Part shown: in pieces, positions 13,743-21,508 of the stretch
How the letters are laid out: each line of letters begins with the position of its first letter
Numbering within the stretch: the stretch's first letter is position 1
From: CAYMCJ01 sp964388985
GTDB taxonomy: Bacteria > Patescibacteriota > Patescibacteriia > Patescibacteriales > CAYMCJ01
NCBI GenBank assembly: GCA_964388985.1
Contig: CAYMCJ010000014.1
Span: 1 to 22,863, forward strand
Length of the DNA: 22,863 bases
Reading direction: 5' to 3'
The notes under the pieces: model-generated
Databases searched by the model: none
The model's input: only the letters and a program-made list of their open reading frames with translations
What the model was told of the DNA's origin: nothing
Program-made: the position numbers and the translations under genes

Positions 13743-13780
13743 AAAAAAAGGCATAAACTACGCTAAGCGCATTTATGCCT
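13743..13780 (-). terminator. Intrinsic terminator of guaB
   Basis: On the minus strand AGGCATAAA and TTTATGCCT pair around a 14-nt loop and are followed by seven Ts. It begins 7 nt after the guaB stop codon. Confidence 0.9.
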
Positions 13781-13787
13781 TGATAAA

Positions 13788-15290
13788 TTAATTGGATTCA
13801 ATCAGCCTAGTGGCAATTTGTTCTTGCCCAGCCGATGAAAACTGGCTGAAAATTATTGGATTTTGGGCAATTTTATGTAACTGCCTTATGCTCTTTGCTC
13901 CCACATGAGCAAAGCCACCCTGAACCAACTCCATGTCTTTCCCGATCCAGCTCTTTAATGGTCCGCGGTGTCTAACCCAGCCTTCAACTCCTTCCGGCGC
14001 TTTTTTCTGCCTACCATATCTATCTGACAATCGTTCATCTATAGATGCCTTTGAGGCCATTCCTCTATAATACACGTAATCATGAATAACTTTCTTTGTC
14101 TTCGCTGAATGAGATTCGCTGGCCGCCACCAACCATTTTCCGGCCATACAAAGATGTCCTCCGGCGGCCAGACTGACAACCATATCACCCGAACCATTAA
14201 TGCCTCCATCCGGAATAATTACCGGCGCATTAATTTTCTCTTTTTTCAAGCGCTGACGCGTATAATACAGTTCGTGAATTAAAGTAAACATAGGAAAACC
14301 AACGCCGGTTCCCTGCGAAGTTGTGCAAGAAGCGCCCGATCCTATACCAGCTTTAACGCCGTCTACGCCTGCTTCCGCTAACCGCAAATATCCATCCACA
14401 TCGGCGATATTACCGGCGATAATTGCTGCCTGACCCTTGGCTAACTTAACAATTTTTTTGGTCTGCTCTATGACAGCGATACAATTCCCATGACTACTGT
14501 CAATTACAATAATTCCAATACCAAGCTTTAAAGCTTCTTTAACTCTTTCCAGGTCAGACTCATGCACCCCGACCGCCATTCCAATCAATGGCTTACGTTT
14601 ATGCAGACATAAATTTATATGAAAAAAATCTTTCATAAAATAAATGCCTTTTAATTTACATCTGCTGCTGACGATTGGCAAAACCGAACATTCTTGCTCG
14701 TTTAATAACCGATCTTTTATCCTCTTAAAAGATGCTCTAGCGCTCTCTGTCTTTAATTCGGAAAAGGGCTTCATCCAGCTTGATACCGGTTCAAGCATCC
14801 GACCCTTAACTCTAAAAAAAACATCTCTGGTAAACAAAACCCCTTCCAATACTCCGGCTTTTGTCGTTATAGGAATAGTGCTAAAACCATACATATCCAA
14901 TATATCTTTTGCATCCTCAACGGGGTCTTCAGGGCGAAGACATTTTGGTTTAGATATTAAACACGGTTTGTGCTCCAAAGATTCCTTTATCCATTCTAGC
15001 TGCTGTTCCGGTTTCTTTGTTCTATAAATAATTCCGCAACCGCCGACTTCAGATAAAACCTTCGCCATATCCGGTCCGGTAACAGTATCCATGGCCGCAC
15101 TAATTAAGGGAATATTCAAGGTTGCCGGTCCAATTTTCGTGGTCAAGTCTACTTCATGCGGTGCAATATCAGAACGAATTGGCTTTAATCGCACTTCATT
15201 CAAAGTTTGACCTGCTATTGGCTGTTTTAAACCAATTCCATCAAATAACTGCGGATACAATTCTCTATATATTACATCAGCTTCAATCAT
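13788..15290 (-). CDS. guaB: IMP dehydrogenase family protein (GuaB-like) with CBS pair
   Basis: IMP dehydrogenase oxidises IMP to XMP with NAD+, the committed step to GMP. Residues 1-110 and 230-480 form the TIM barrel, and a CBS pair lies at about 115-225. Visible motifs are the catalytic loop GSGASCTT with C322, DGGINGSGDM (361-370), YYRGMAS, the flap APEGVEG (431-437) and GGFAHVGAKSI. The loop differs from the usual GPGSICTTR and continues TGVGFP, more like GMP reductase, but the CBS pair and flap favour IMP dehydrogenase. The start at 15290 is preferred over TTG at 15305 because GGAGGAGGGG lies just before it; the product is 500 residues. The gene has its own promoter and terminator. Confidence 0.85.
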   Translation of the reverse strand: MIEADVIYRELYPQLFDGIGLKQPIAGQTLNEVRLKPIRSDIAPHEVDLTTKIGPATLNIPLISAAMDTVTGPDMAKVLSEVGGCGIIYRTKKPEQQLEWIKESLEHKPCLISKPKCLRPEDPVEDAKDILDMYGFSTIPITTKAGVLEGVLFTRDVFFRVKGRMLEPVSSWMKPFSELKTESARASFKRIKDRLLNEQECSVLPIVSSRCKLKGIYFMKDFFHINLCLHKRKPLIGMAVGVHESDLERVKEALKLGIGIIVIDSSHGNCIAVIEQTKKIVKLAKGQAAIIAGNIADVDGYLRLAEAGVDGVKAGIGSGASCTTSQGTGVGFPMFTLIHELYYTRQRLKKEKINAPVIIPDGGINGSGDMVVSLAAGGHLCMAGKWLVAASESHSAKTKKVIHDYVYYRGMASKASIDERLSDRYGRQKKAPEGVEGWVRHRGPLKSWIGKDMELVQGGFAHVGAKSIRQLHKIAQNPIIFSQFSSAGQEQIATRLIESN

Positions 15291-15367
15291 AGCCCCCTCC
15301 TCCAATAAAATGTTGTTATTAAAATAAAAAGAGCTCCCTCCTTTTTTTGTTATTTATTTTTCCTCTT

Positions 15368-15396
15368 AATTTACCTTAAAATAAAAATAAAGTCAA
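15368..15396 (-). promoter_or_regulatory. Promoter of guaB
   Basis: On the minus strand TTGACT (15391-15396), a 17-nt spacer, then TAAATT (15368-15373). The transcript leader would be about 70 nt. It contains an extra AAAGGAGGGAGCTCTTTTT stretch near 15330-15350 that can pair A-run with T-run. No purine riboswitch core is evident. Confidence 0.6.
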
Positions 15397-15450
15397 TATA
15401 AATAAAAGAATCAATTGAATTAATTAGTTCTTCTTCGTTTAATTCGTTTC

Positions 15451-17427
15451 TTATTCACTTAATTCGTGTCTTGCTCCAAAATACCAATCCAATACCTCTC
15501 TGGCAATCGGCACGGCCACTTCACTGCCTTCTCCGCCTTCTTCAACTAAAACAGTAATTACTATTTCTGGGTCTTCATAGGGCGCAAAGCCGGTAAACCA
15601 GGCGTGCGGCTTTTCTTTGCTTGACCACTGGGCTGTTCCGGTTTTGCCGGCCACGGCCACATTTAAACTATTTAAAGCCGCCGCGCTACCGGAAGTAACC
15701 GCCTGCCTCATTCCCTGACGCACAATTTCAATATTATAACTGTCAATAAAATTATTCCTGATTGGATTTGACTCTATATTGCCGATTACTTTATCATTGC
15801 CGGATAATATCTGCCTGATTAAATGCGGCCGGTATAAACTCCCCTGATTAGCAAAGACGGAAGTAAAGTTCGCCACCTGCAAAGGAGTTACTAAAATATC
15901 CCCCTGGCCAATGGCCAAATGATAAGTATCGCCGATATACCAACGTTCGCCCTTGGTTTTTTCTTTCCATTCTTTCGTAGGCAGAAAACCGCTAACTTCG
16001 CCGGCTAAATCTATCCCGGCCTGGCTTCCCAAGCCGAAAAGTTTGGCATAATTAACAATTTTATCAACTCCCAAACCTTTAAAATCTTCATAACCTCCGC
16101 CGATATAATAAAAAAAAGTATTGACTGACTGCGCTATTGCTTTACGGACATTAGTTTGGCCGTGTCCGCCCGCTTTCCAGTCGGGGAAAAACCACTCTCC
16201 GATTCTAATTCCGCCAACACTATTAAAACTTGTCCATTCAGATATAATTCCTTCTTCCAGAGCCGAAGCCGCTATCACCGGCTTTATTATTGACCCCGAG
16301 GGATACTCCCCGCTTATACATCTGTTAAATAACGGCTTGTCCGGATGGTTAATAATTTCATTATATTCTTCCTCTGAAATGCCTCTGGCAAAAATATTAT
16401 TGTTGTAAGAAGGAAAGCTGACCATTGCCAAAACTTCGCCATTGTTTGGGTCCATAATTACAGCCGCGGCCTTGTCTATCTTTAATCTGCTTAAATAAGC
16501 AATAATTACTTCTTCCAATTCCTTCTGCAGTTCAATATCCAGAGATAAAACTAAATTGTGTCCGTCCTGCCCGGGCTCGGTACTGATAATTTTCTTTTCC
16601 TTGCCTAGGGCATCAACTTCAATCTGTTTTTTGCCGCTGCTGCCCTTTAATTCATTTTCCCAAAAATATTCAATACCTGTTTTGCCGATATAATCAATCG
16701 GCAAATATTCATTGCCAAACTCTTCTAACTCCTGACCGCTAATTTTACCTGTATATCCCAATATATGTGACAAAGACAAACTGTATAAATTATATTCCCG
16801 CCTGGTTTTATTTGACAAAACAACCCCGGGCATATATTCGGATTCTAAATATAATAACATTGCTTTTTCATATTCAATATTATCCGCAATAAACAACGGC
16901 TGATATGACTCCAAAGAACCATTTTTAATTTTTGCCAGCTTCTGTTTTATCTCGTCCGAAGTTAAATCCCCTAAAATTTCGCTCGTTCTATCAATTATTT
17001 TATTTTTCTCGGACTCATTTTTCGGCAAATCAATCGGGATAAAATAAAGCAAAAAATTAGCAACGTTCCTGACCAGGGGGCTATAATTTCTGTCATAAAT
17101 AACCCCTCGTTTGGCCTCAATCCGCTCAATTCTTATCCGATTACCTTCGGCAACGGAATAATAATATTCTCCTTTAACAACCTGCAACCAAACAACTTTG
17201 GCAATAATAACAAATAAAAATAAAATAATAATAAAGCTAATTAATTTTAACCTTGAAAAATCAAAAGTTCTACCGACTATTTCCTTATGTTTTGAAGAAA
17301 ACAAAAAAGAATCTTCAACCCAGCTCTTGCGATAAGAAAAATCTTTTAATTGCCCACTCCTGAATTTTCCCTCCTGAATAATAAATGGGTCATTTTTCTT
17401 TTTGTCTTCCTTTTGAATTAACCCCAT
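15451..17427 (-). CDS. mrdA: Penicillin-binding protein 2 (elongation transpeptidase)
   Basis: Peptidoglycan DD-transpeptidase of the rod-shape elongasome. The 658-residue protein has a basic cytoplasmic N-terminus, a single membrane anchor (62-83) and a PBP dimerisation/pedestal region (about 90-270, with the AKRGVIYDRN motif). The transpeptidase domain has SxxK at S379-K382 (YPSGSIIKP), SxN at 434-436 (QSVN) and KTG at 595-597 (AGKTGTAQ). All active-site motifs are intact. The unusually long cytoplasmic N-terminus (about 60 residues) is notable. It is the last gene of the mreBCD run, 32 nt after mreD. RodA, its glycosyltransferase partner, is not in this window. Confidence 0.95.
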   Translation of the reverse strand: MGLIQKEDKKKNDPFIIQEGKFRSGQLKDFSYRKSWVEDSFLFSSKHKEIVGRTFDFSRLKLISFIIILFLFVIIAKVVWLQVVKGEYYYSVAEGNRIRIERIEAKRGVIYDRNYSPLVRNVANFLLYFIPIDLPKNESEKNKIIDRTSEILGDLTSDEIKQKLAKIKNGSLESYQPLFIADNIEYEKAMLLYLESEYMPGVVLSNKTRREYNLYSLSLSHILGYTGKISGQELEEFGNEYLPIDYIGKTGIEYFWENELKGSSGKKQIEVDALGKEKKIISTEPGQDGHNLVLSLDIELQKELEEVIIAYLSRLKIDKAAAVIMDPNNGEVLAMVSFPSYNNNIFARGISEEEYNEIINHPDKPLFNRCISGEYPSGSIIKPVIAASALEEGIISEWTSFNSVGGIRIGEWFFPDWKAGGHGQTNVRKAIAQSVNTFFYYIGGGYEDFKGLGVDKIVNYAKLFGLGSQAGIDLAGEVSGFLPTKEWKEKTKGERWYIGDTYHLAIGQGDILVTPLQVANFTSVFANQGSLYRPHLIRQILSGNDKVIGNIESNPIRNNFIDSYNIEIVRQGMRQAVTSGSAAALNSLNVAVAGKTGTAQWSSKEKPHAWFTGFAPYEDPEIVITVLVEEGGEGSEVAVPIAREVLDWYFGARHELSE

Positions 17428-17459
17428 ATGCTAATTGCTAATGGAAAAATAAACACATT

Positions 17460-17999
17460 CTATTTATTTTTATTTTTAACCAGAAACACCGGTTTTAATT
17501 TATGACTGGCAAAATTAACTAAATAAAACAATATTATTACCAATACTAAATTTAGCAATATTTGAAATGCGCTTTTAATCCAAAATTCCTTCGTGAAAAC
17601 AAAAAAATTTGCCTGATGCGCGAAAACCTGCAAAAAAAATTTCATTGAATTAAAGCTGAATACATAAAAAATTGTGGAAAAAAAAGTCAAGGCCAAAAAT
17701 GAATACATTGAACGGTTGGTAAAAAAATTATTTAATAAAAAATTAGTAAATAATAATGTTACTAATAAACAAAATAAATAAAAACCAAAAGGAAAAAATG
17801 AATAAATATCCAAAAAAAACCCCAAACCAATAGACCAGTAAAAAGCAACTTTAAAATTAATTAATACTAAAATAAATATTATAATTACTAAAATAAAATT
17901 AAGATTACTAAACAACGACGGCAGACTGCTGATAAAAGACATCTGAAAAAACACTGAAAATATTATTAAAATTAGATTAAATAAAATTTTTGAATACAT
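17460..17999 (-). CDS. mreD: Rod shape-determining protein MreD
   Basis: Integral membrane subunit of the elongasome. The 179-residue protein is almost entirely hydrophobic, with about five to six membrane segments near residues 5-25, 31-47, 50-70, 74-92, 97-120 and 145-167. The family is weakly conserved in sequence. Identification rests on hydrophobicity, length and its place between mreC and mrdA. It is very rich in Phe, Leu and Ile, in line with the low GC content. Confidence 0.85.
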   Translation of the reverse strand: MYSKILFNLILIIFSVFFQMSFISSLPSLFSNLNFILVIIIFILVLINFKVAFYWSIGLGFFLDIYSFFPFGFYLFCLLVTLLFTNFLLNNFFTNRSMYSFLALTFFSTIFYVFSFNSMKFFLQVFAHQANFFVFTKEFWIKSAFQILLNLVLVIILFYLVNFASHKLKPVFLVKNKNK

Positions 18000-18043
18000 A
18001 ATTAGTCTTAAAAACGATGAATCCGGTATTTTTTCATTTTATG

Positions 18044-18865
18044 TTACGGCAATAATACCGACACAATAAATAAATTATCTAAATCCGCCAAGGGCTCAAT
18101 TATTGCGCTCTGCCAAATTTCATTATTATCATTTAAAACGGCCGTTGCTTTGCCAATTACCAGGCCGCGGGGAATATTTTCTTCCAGACCGGAAGTAATT
18201 ACCGTATCGCCCTGATTAATTTCCTTTGTTTGGGGAATAAAATTCATTTTTATGGTTAACCCCAATTCGCCTTCGGTCGCTCCGGCGGTATCGTCCTGGT
18301 TTAATATGGTGGCTGCCAGTTTGCAATTACTGTTAACCGTAAACGAAACTATTGATATATTTTCTTTAACATCAATAATTTTTCCTATTATTATGCCTTT
18401 GTCATTAACCACCCCTAATCCCGGCCTTAAACCGTCTTTCTGCCCCTTGTCAATGATAATGTTTTTTTCATTGGCACCTTCGCCTTTTTCGGAATTGATT
18501 ATTGTGCTTTTTGAAATAATGTTAGCCAACACATATTTATAATCGCTTTTATTTAAAAATTTTAAATGCTGGCGCAAAACCTCATTTTCTTTCTCTAAAA
18601 TCTCTAAACGGGCATTCCCGTAAGTCAATTGTCTCACCTCCTCTTCAAGGGCATCAATAACTTTTAATAAATCTCGCTTGTCTGTTTGCTTATTATAAGT
18701 AATTCTAATATCAGAACCAACTGAATAAATTCTGCTGGCGACCGGATTAAATAAGGAAATAATCATATTTTCCAAAGGCAGCAAAATTTTAATATAATGC
18801 AAAAAAATAAGCAGCAAAATAACTGCTATATAAATAAATATTTTCTTTGTCTTAAACTTTAACAT
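18044..18865 (-). CDS. mreC: Rod shape-determining protein MreC
   Basis: Periplasm-facing elongasome scaffold that links MreB to PBP2. The 273-residue protein has a membrane anchor (about 8-28), a coiled coil (about 50-95, LIDALEEEVRQL-type heptads), then the beta-rich MreC domain with NIIIDKGQKDGLRPGLGVVN and the end segment ITSGLEENIPRGLVIGKA. The start is placed at ATG 18865 (MLKFKTKK). An upstream in-frame ATG at 18889 adds eight residues but lies in a word repeat shared with other spacers. It is 44 nt upstream of mreD. Confidence 0.93.
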   Translation of the reverse strand: MLKFKTKKIFIYIAVILLLIFLHYIKILLPLENMIISLFNPVASRIYSVGSDIRITYNKQTDKRDLLKVIDALEEEVRQLTYGNARLEILEKENEVLRQHLKFLNKSDYKYVLANIISKSTIINSEKGEGANEKNIIIDKGQKDGLRPGLGVVNDKGIIIGKIIDVKENISIVSFTVNSNCKLAATILNQDDTAGATEGELGLTIKMNFIPQTKEINQGDTVITSGLEENIPRGLVIGKATAVLNDNNEIWQSAIIEPLADLDNLFIVSVLLP

Positions 18866-18874
18866 AAATACATA

Positions 18875-18971
18875 ATGCGAATGCCGCAAATTAATATACG
18901 AATATAGCGAATTGGTATTATGAAAATTAGTATTATTATATTTGCATAATTACAATTCGCGGCATTTGCAT
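18875..18971. repeat. Inverted word repeat between mreB and mreC
   Basis: The arms 18875-18892 and 18954-18971 are reverse complements over 18 nt with two mismatches, centred on ATGCCGC/GCGGCAT. The spacer also repeats words such as AATATACGAATATAGCGAATT. The GCGGCATTTGCAT word recurs upstream of dnaJ at 5723-5735. Confidence 0.7.
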
Positions 18972-18995
18972 ATAATTTGTAGGTTCACATTATTC

Positions 18996-20039
18996 TTATA
19001 ATTCTTCACTACCCGGCAAAATCACTTTATTTAATAATTCTGAGTCAGAAAGTAAAATCCCCGTGCCTCTGACTACACAAGTTAAAGGATCGTCGGCTAT
19101 GCGGACCGGAATCTTGGTCGCTTGAGCGATCTCCTTATCTATACCCCTGAGCAAAGCTCCGCCGCCGGTTAAATAAATACCATGTTCATAAATATCAGCC
19201 ACTAATTCCGGCGGCGTGGTTTCTAGGGTTGTCTTGATATTTTCTATTATTTGATTAATGGTTTTACTAATAGCTTCCCTAATCTGAGTATCATTAATCA
19301 CCACTGCTTTGGGTAAGCCATTGATTAAATCCCGGCCCTTGACTTCCATTTCCATAGATTCCTTCAAGGGGGTAGCCGAACCGATTCTTGTCTTTACTTC
19401 TTCGGCCACATTTTCTCCAATTAATATATTAAATTCCTCCCTAACATATTCAATAATATTATTATCAAGTTCATTACCGGCCAGCCTTAATGATTTCCAG
19501 GTAACCACGCCTCCCAAAGAAATAACCGCAATTTCCGTAGTCCCGCCGCCGATATCAACCACCATAGTAGCAATTGCCTCGGCTATGGGCAGACGGGCGC
19601 CAATGGCCGCCGCCATAGACTCCTCTATTAAAAAAACCTGTCTGGCGCCAGCCGACTTGACGGCGTCTTCAACCGCTTTTTTTTCCACTTCGGTTATATC
19701 CAAAGGTATGCCAATAACAACCCGGGGGCGAGGCACTAGGGTAAAACTTTCGCTATGCACTTTGTCAATAAAATATTTAATCATCTTTTCCGTTATCTCA
19801 AAATCGGAAATAACGCCGTCAACCAGCGGTTTTATGGCCTGAATATGAGCCGGGGTTTTACCCACCATTTTTCGGGCCTCCTCACCCACGGCCAAAATCT
19901 CGTCAGTCCTCATATTGATAGCCACGACTGACGGCTCATTAATTACTATCCCCTTTTCGCTGGTATAAACCAGGGTATTTTTCGTGCCCAAATCTATACC
20001 CAAATCCTTGCTAAATTTTCCTAAAATTTTATTAAACAC
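18996..20039 (-). CDS. mreB: Rod shape-determining protein MreB (bacterial actin)
   Basis: Actin-like ATPase whose membrane-bound filaments guide lateral wall synthesis. The 347-residue protein has phosphate-1 loop LGIDLGTKNTLVY (13-25), phosphate-2 loop VVDIGGGTTEIAV (160-172), and the adenosine motif LTGGGALLRG near the C-terminus. Length is typical. It starts with GTG at 20037-20039 without a clear ribosome site. The 46-nt upstream spacer is filled by a TAACTCATAAC-type word repeat. It heads the mreB-mreC-mreD-mrdA order and follows a MazG-like gene on the same strand. Confidence 0.97.
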   Translation of the reverse strand: MFNKILGKFSKDLGIDLGTKNTLVYTSEKGIVINEPSVVAINMRTDEILAVGEEARKMVGKTPAHIQAIKPLVDGVISDFEITEKMIKYFIDKVHSESFTLVPRPRVVIGIPLDITEVEKKAVEDAVKSAGARQVFLIEESMAAAIGARLPIAEAIATMVVDIGGGTTEIAVISLGGVVTWKSLRLAGNELDNNIIEYVREEFNILIGENVAEEVKTRIGSATPLKESMEMEVKGRDLINGLPKAVVINDTQIREAISKTINQIIENIKTTLETTPPELVADIYEHGIYLTGGGALLRGIDKEIAQATKIPVRIADDPLTCVVRGTGILLSDSELLNKVILPGSEEL

Positions 20040-20046
20040 AATTTCA

Positions 20047-20081
20047 TGTAACTCATAACGCGTAATTCATAACACGTAACG
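20047..20081. repeat. Word repeat (TAACTCATAACGCG family) upstream of mreB
   Basis: GTAACTCATAAC, GCGTAATTCATAAC and ACGTAACG follow in tandem. The family also appears in the opposite orientation at the end of hrcA (12695-12730) and in part before dnaK. Confidence 0.65.
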
Positions 20082-20085
20082 AAAA

Positions 20086-20400
20086 TTATTTTTTTATTTT
20101 CTTCTCAACTTCCCTCATTGTCCGCCAAAAACTTTTTTCCAAATCAATTCCGGTTTTATCAGCAATTATTATAATACTATAAAGCATATCAGCTAACTCA
20201 TGCTCTAATTCTGTTTTAATGTTTTTTAAAAAATCATCTCTATAACCGCCCTTGACCATTAACAACTTGGATAATTCACCCATGTCCTTGGTCATACCCA
20301 TAAACGCCTGCTCCACTTCCCATTTTTTAGGCTCAATCTTTTCATATTTTTTCTTTATCTCCACTGCCCGCTCAATTATTTTTTGAAAATCATTTTTCAT
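20086..20400 (-). CDS. MazG-like NTP pyrophosphohydrolase-type protein
   Basis: A 104-residue all-alpha protein resembling the MazG/dUTPase-like NTP pyrophosphatase superfamily, which hydrolyses NTPs or dNTPs to monophosphates using Mg ions on acidic residues. Candidate metal motifs are MTKDMGELSKLL (about 36-47) and TELEHELADMLYSIIIIADK (63-82). The ending IDLEKSFWRTMREVEKKI is typical. The first motif has D-x2-E rather than the classic E-x2-E, so activity is less certain than for the 21160-21489 gene. It begins 4 nt after the preceding gene's stop, indicating an operon. Confidence 0.78.
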   Translation of the reverse strand: MKNDFQKIIERAVEIKKKYEKIEPKKWEVEQAFMGMTKDMGELSKLLMVKGGYRDDFLKNIKTELEHELADMLYSIIIIADKTGIDLEKSFWRTMREVEKKIKK

Positions 20401-20404
20401 AATA

Positions 20405-20743
20405 CTAAATTTTTACCATAGCGCTCTTAACAGTAAATTTTAACAATGTTTTTATTAAACAATTAAATTTATCAACATCTTTTTCTTTGGCTAAATAATA
20501 GTCGCCCATAATCTCTCTGAATCTCATCAACTCTTTAAGACCGGCTTGATGCCATTTTTTATCATTTGCAGTCAATTCAATTAATTCATAAGCTCTGTTT
20601 AAACAATCTATTTTATAATTTTCATTATTACGCGCCAGCCAATTGCGCGCCCGCATTAATTCGGAACCAATATTCAAAATCTGCTTGTCTTTTGTTAGAC
20701 TACTCCATTTTTTTACAGTTAAATTTTTATGAAAATAAGCCAT
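20405..20743 (-). CDS. Hypothetical helical protein, 112 aa
   Basis: Unrecognised cytosolic protein in the proS-mazG-mre run. It is predicted to be mostly helical: KDKQILNIGSELMRARNWLA, CLNRAYELIELT, GLKELMRFREIMGDYYLA and a last helix FNCLIKTLLKF, resembling a four-helix bundle. No catalytic motif is clear. It is spaced 3 nt from the DUF5674 gene and 4 nt from the MazG-like gene, so the three are almost surely co-translated. Confidence 0.7.
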   Translation of the reverse strand: MAYFHKNLTVKKWSSLTKDKQILNIGSELMRARNWLARNNENYKIDCLNRAYELIELTANDKKWHQAGLKELMRFREIMGDYYLAKEKDVDKFNCLIKTLLKFTVKSAMVKI

Positions 20744-20746
20744 AAA

Positions 20747-21097
20747 CTAATAATTTAACAATTCTTCAGCGATTTTTTTAACTTTATCTCTGATATTATC
20801 ATCTTCAATTTCCATTGAACTATTATTCCGCGACGGACGAATATTTATTAATGAAGTAAACTCAAATTTTTCTTCTCCTTTAAATTTAGGATAAATATTA
20901 CCGCCCCATAAATTCTCCTGCCTGGAACCGTCTTTTAATAATATCTGCTCGGCATCAGCGTGCATCTCCCCGCCTAAAGCAATAATCCGCCTCTCAACAT
21001 CAACCACAAATTTTATCATCTCGGAAAATGGCCTGTCCAAAAAAGACATTAATTCATTTTCAGAAATTCTTTTTTTAATTATTTTTATATAATCCAT
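20747..21097 (-). CDS. DUF5674-family protein
   Basis: A 116-residue protein that I assign by pattern to DUF5674. Conserved-looking stretches are MIKFVVDVERRIIALGGEMH-ADAEQILL, DGSRQENLWGGNIYP and FEFTSLINIRPSRNNSSMEI. The family function is unknown to me. The start is set at ATG 21097; the frame can open at a TTG six codons upstream, but that lacks a ribosome site. It is 3 nt from the 112-aa gene. Confidence 0.78.
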   Translation of the reverse strand: MDYIKIIKKRISENELMSFLDRPFSEMIKFVVDVERRIIALGGEMHADAEQILLKDGSRQENLWGGNIYPKFKGEEKFEFTSLINIRPSRNNSSMEIEDDNIRDKVKKIAEELLNY

Positions 21098-21159
21098 AAT
21101 CTTGTTCTTTAACAAAAAAACAATAAAATTTTAGCGGCTATCCATGACTTTAAACATCT

Positions 21160-21489
21160 TTATTGCGTGTTATGAATTTCATTCATCTTATCCCAATCCC
21201 ATTCTCTATTTTCATTAAATTCAATCTTTTTCAGCACTTCTTTTTCTATGTTTATATTATAAACTCCGGCTAAATGTAAAATCCGAATGATCGCATCGGC
21301 CAACTCTTCGGCTAAACCGTCTTTGCCGTCAATATTTTTATACCGATAGGCCTCCATAGCTTCACTAATTTCACTATGTATTAAAGCAATTTTTTCCATA
21401 ACATTAATATCTTCGGGTTTAGTGCCAAAGCCTTTTTCCTCGGCCTGATTCAAAATAATATCGGACAATTGTTTAATGGTTATTGCCAT
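21160..21489 (-). CDS. MazG-like nucleotide pyrophosphohydrolase
   Basis: A 109-residue protein of the MazG-like all-alpha NTP pyrophosphatase group. The two acidic motifs are clear: KIALIHSEISEAMEAYR (E-x2-E-x-type, about 33-49) and GLAEELADAIIRILHLAG (E-x2-D, about 58-75). The closing EFNENREWDWDK segment is common in small MazG-like proteins. The likely role is clean-up of non-canonical or excess (d)NTPs in the cytosol; the substrate is not predictable. It starts 19 nt after the proS stop codon and is followed by the DUF5674 gene. Confidence 0.87.
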   Translation of the reverse strand: MAITIKQLSDIILNQAEEKGFGTKPEDINVMEKIALIHSEISEAMEAYRYKNIDGKDGLAEELADAIIRILHLAGVYNINIEKEVLKKIEFNENREWDWDKMNEIHNTQ

Positions 21490-21508
21490 ACTTTCAACTT
21501 TATAAACT

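Noticed and set aside
13548..13754. A 68-codon minus-strand ORF
   Set aside because: It runs through palindromes and a 19-nt direct repeat, has no ribosome site, and begins inside the guaB terminator.
18866..18889. Upstream start of mreC adding eight residues
   Set aside because: The added codons fall in a word repeat shared with other spacers and the extra residues precede a normal MreC N-terminus.
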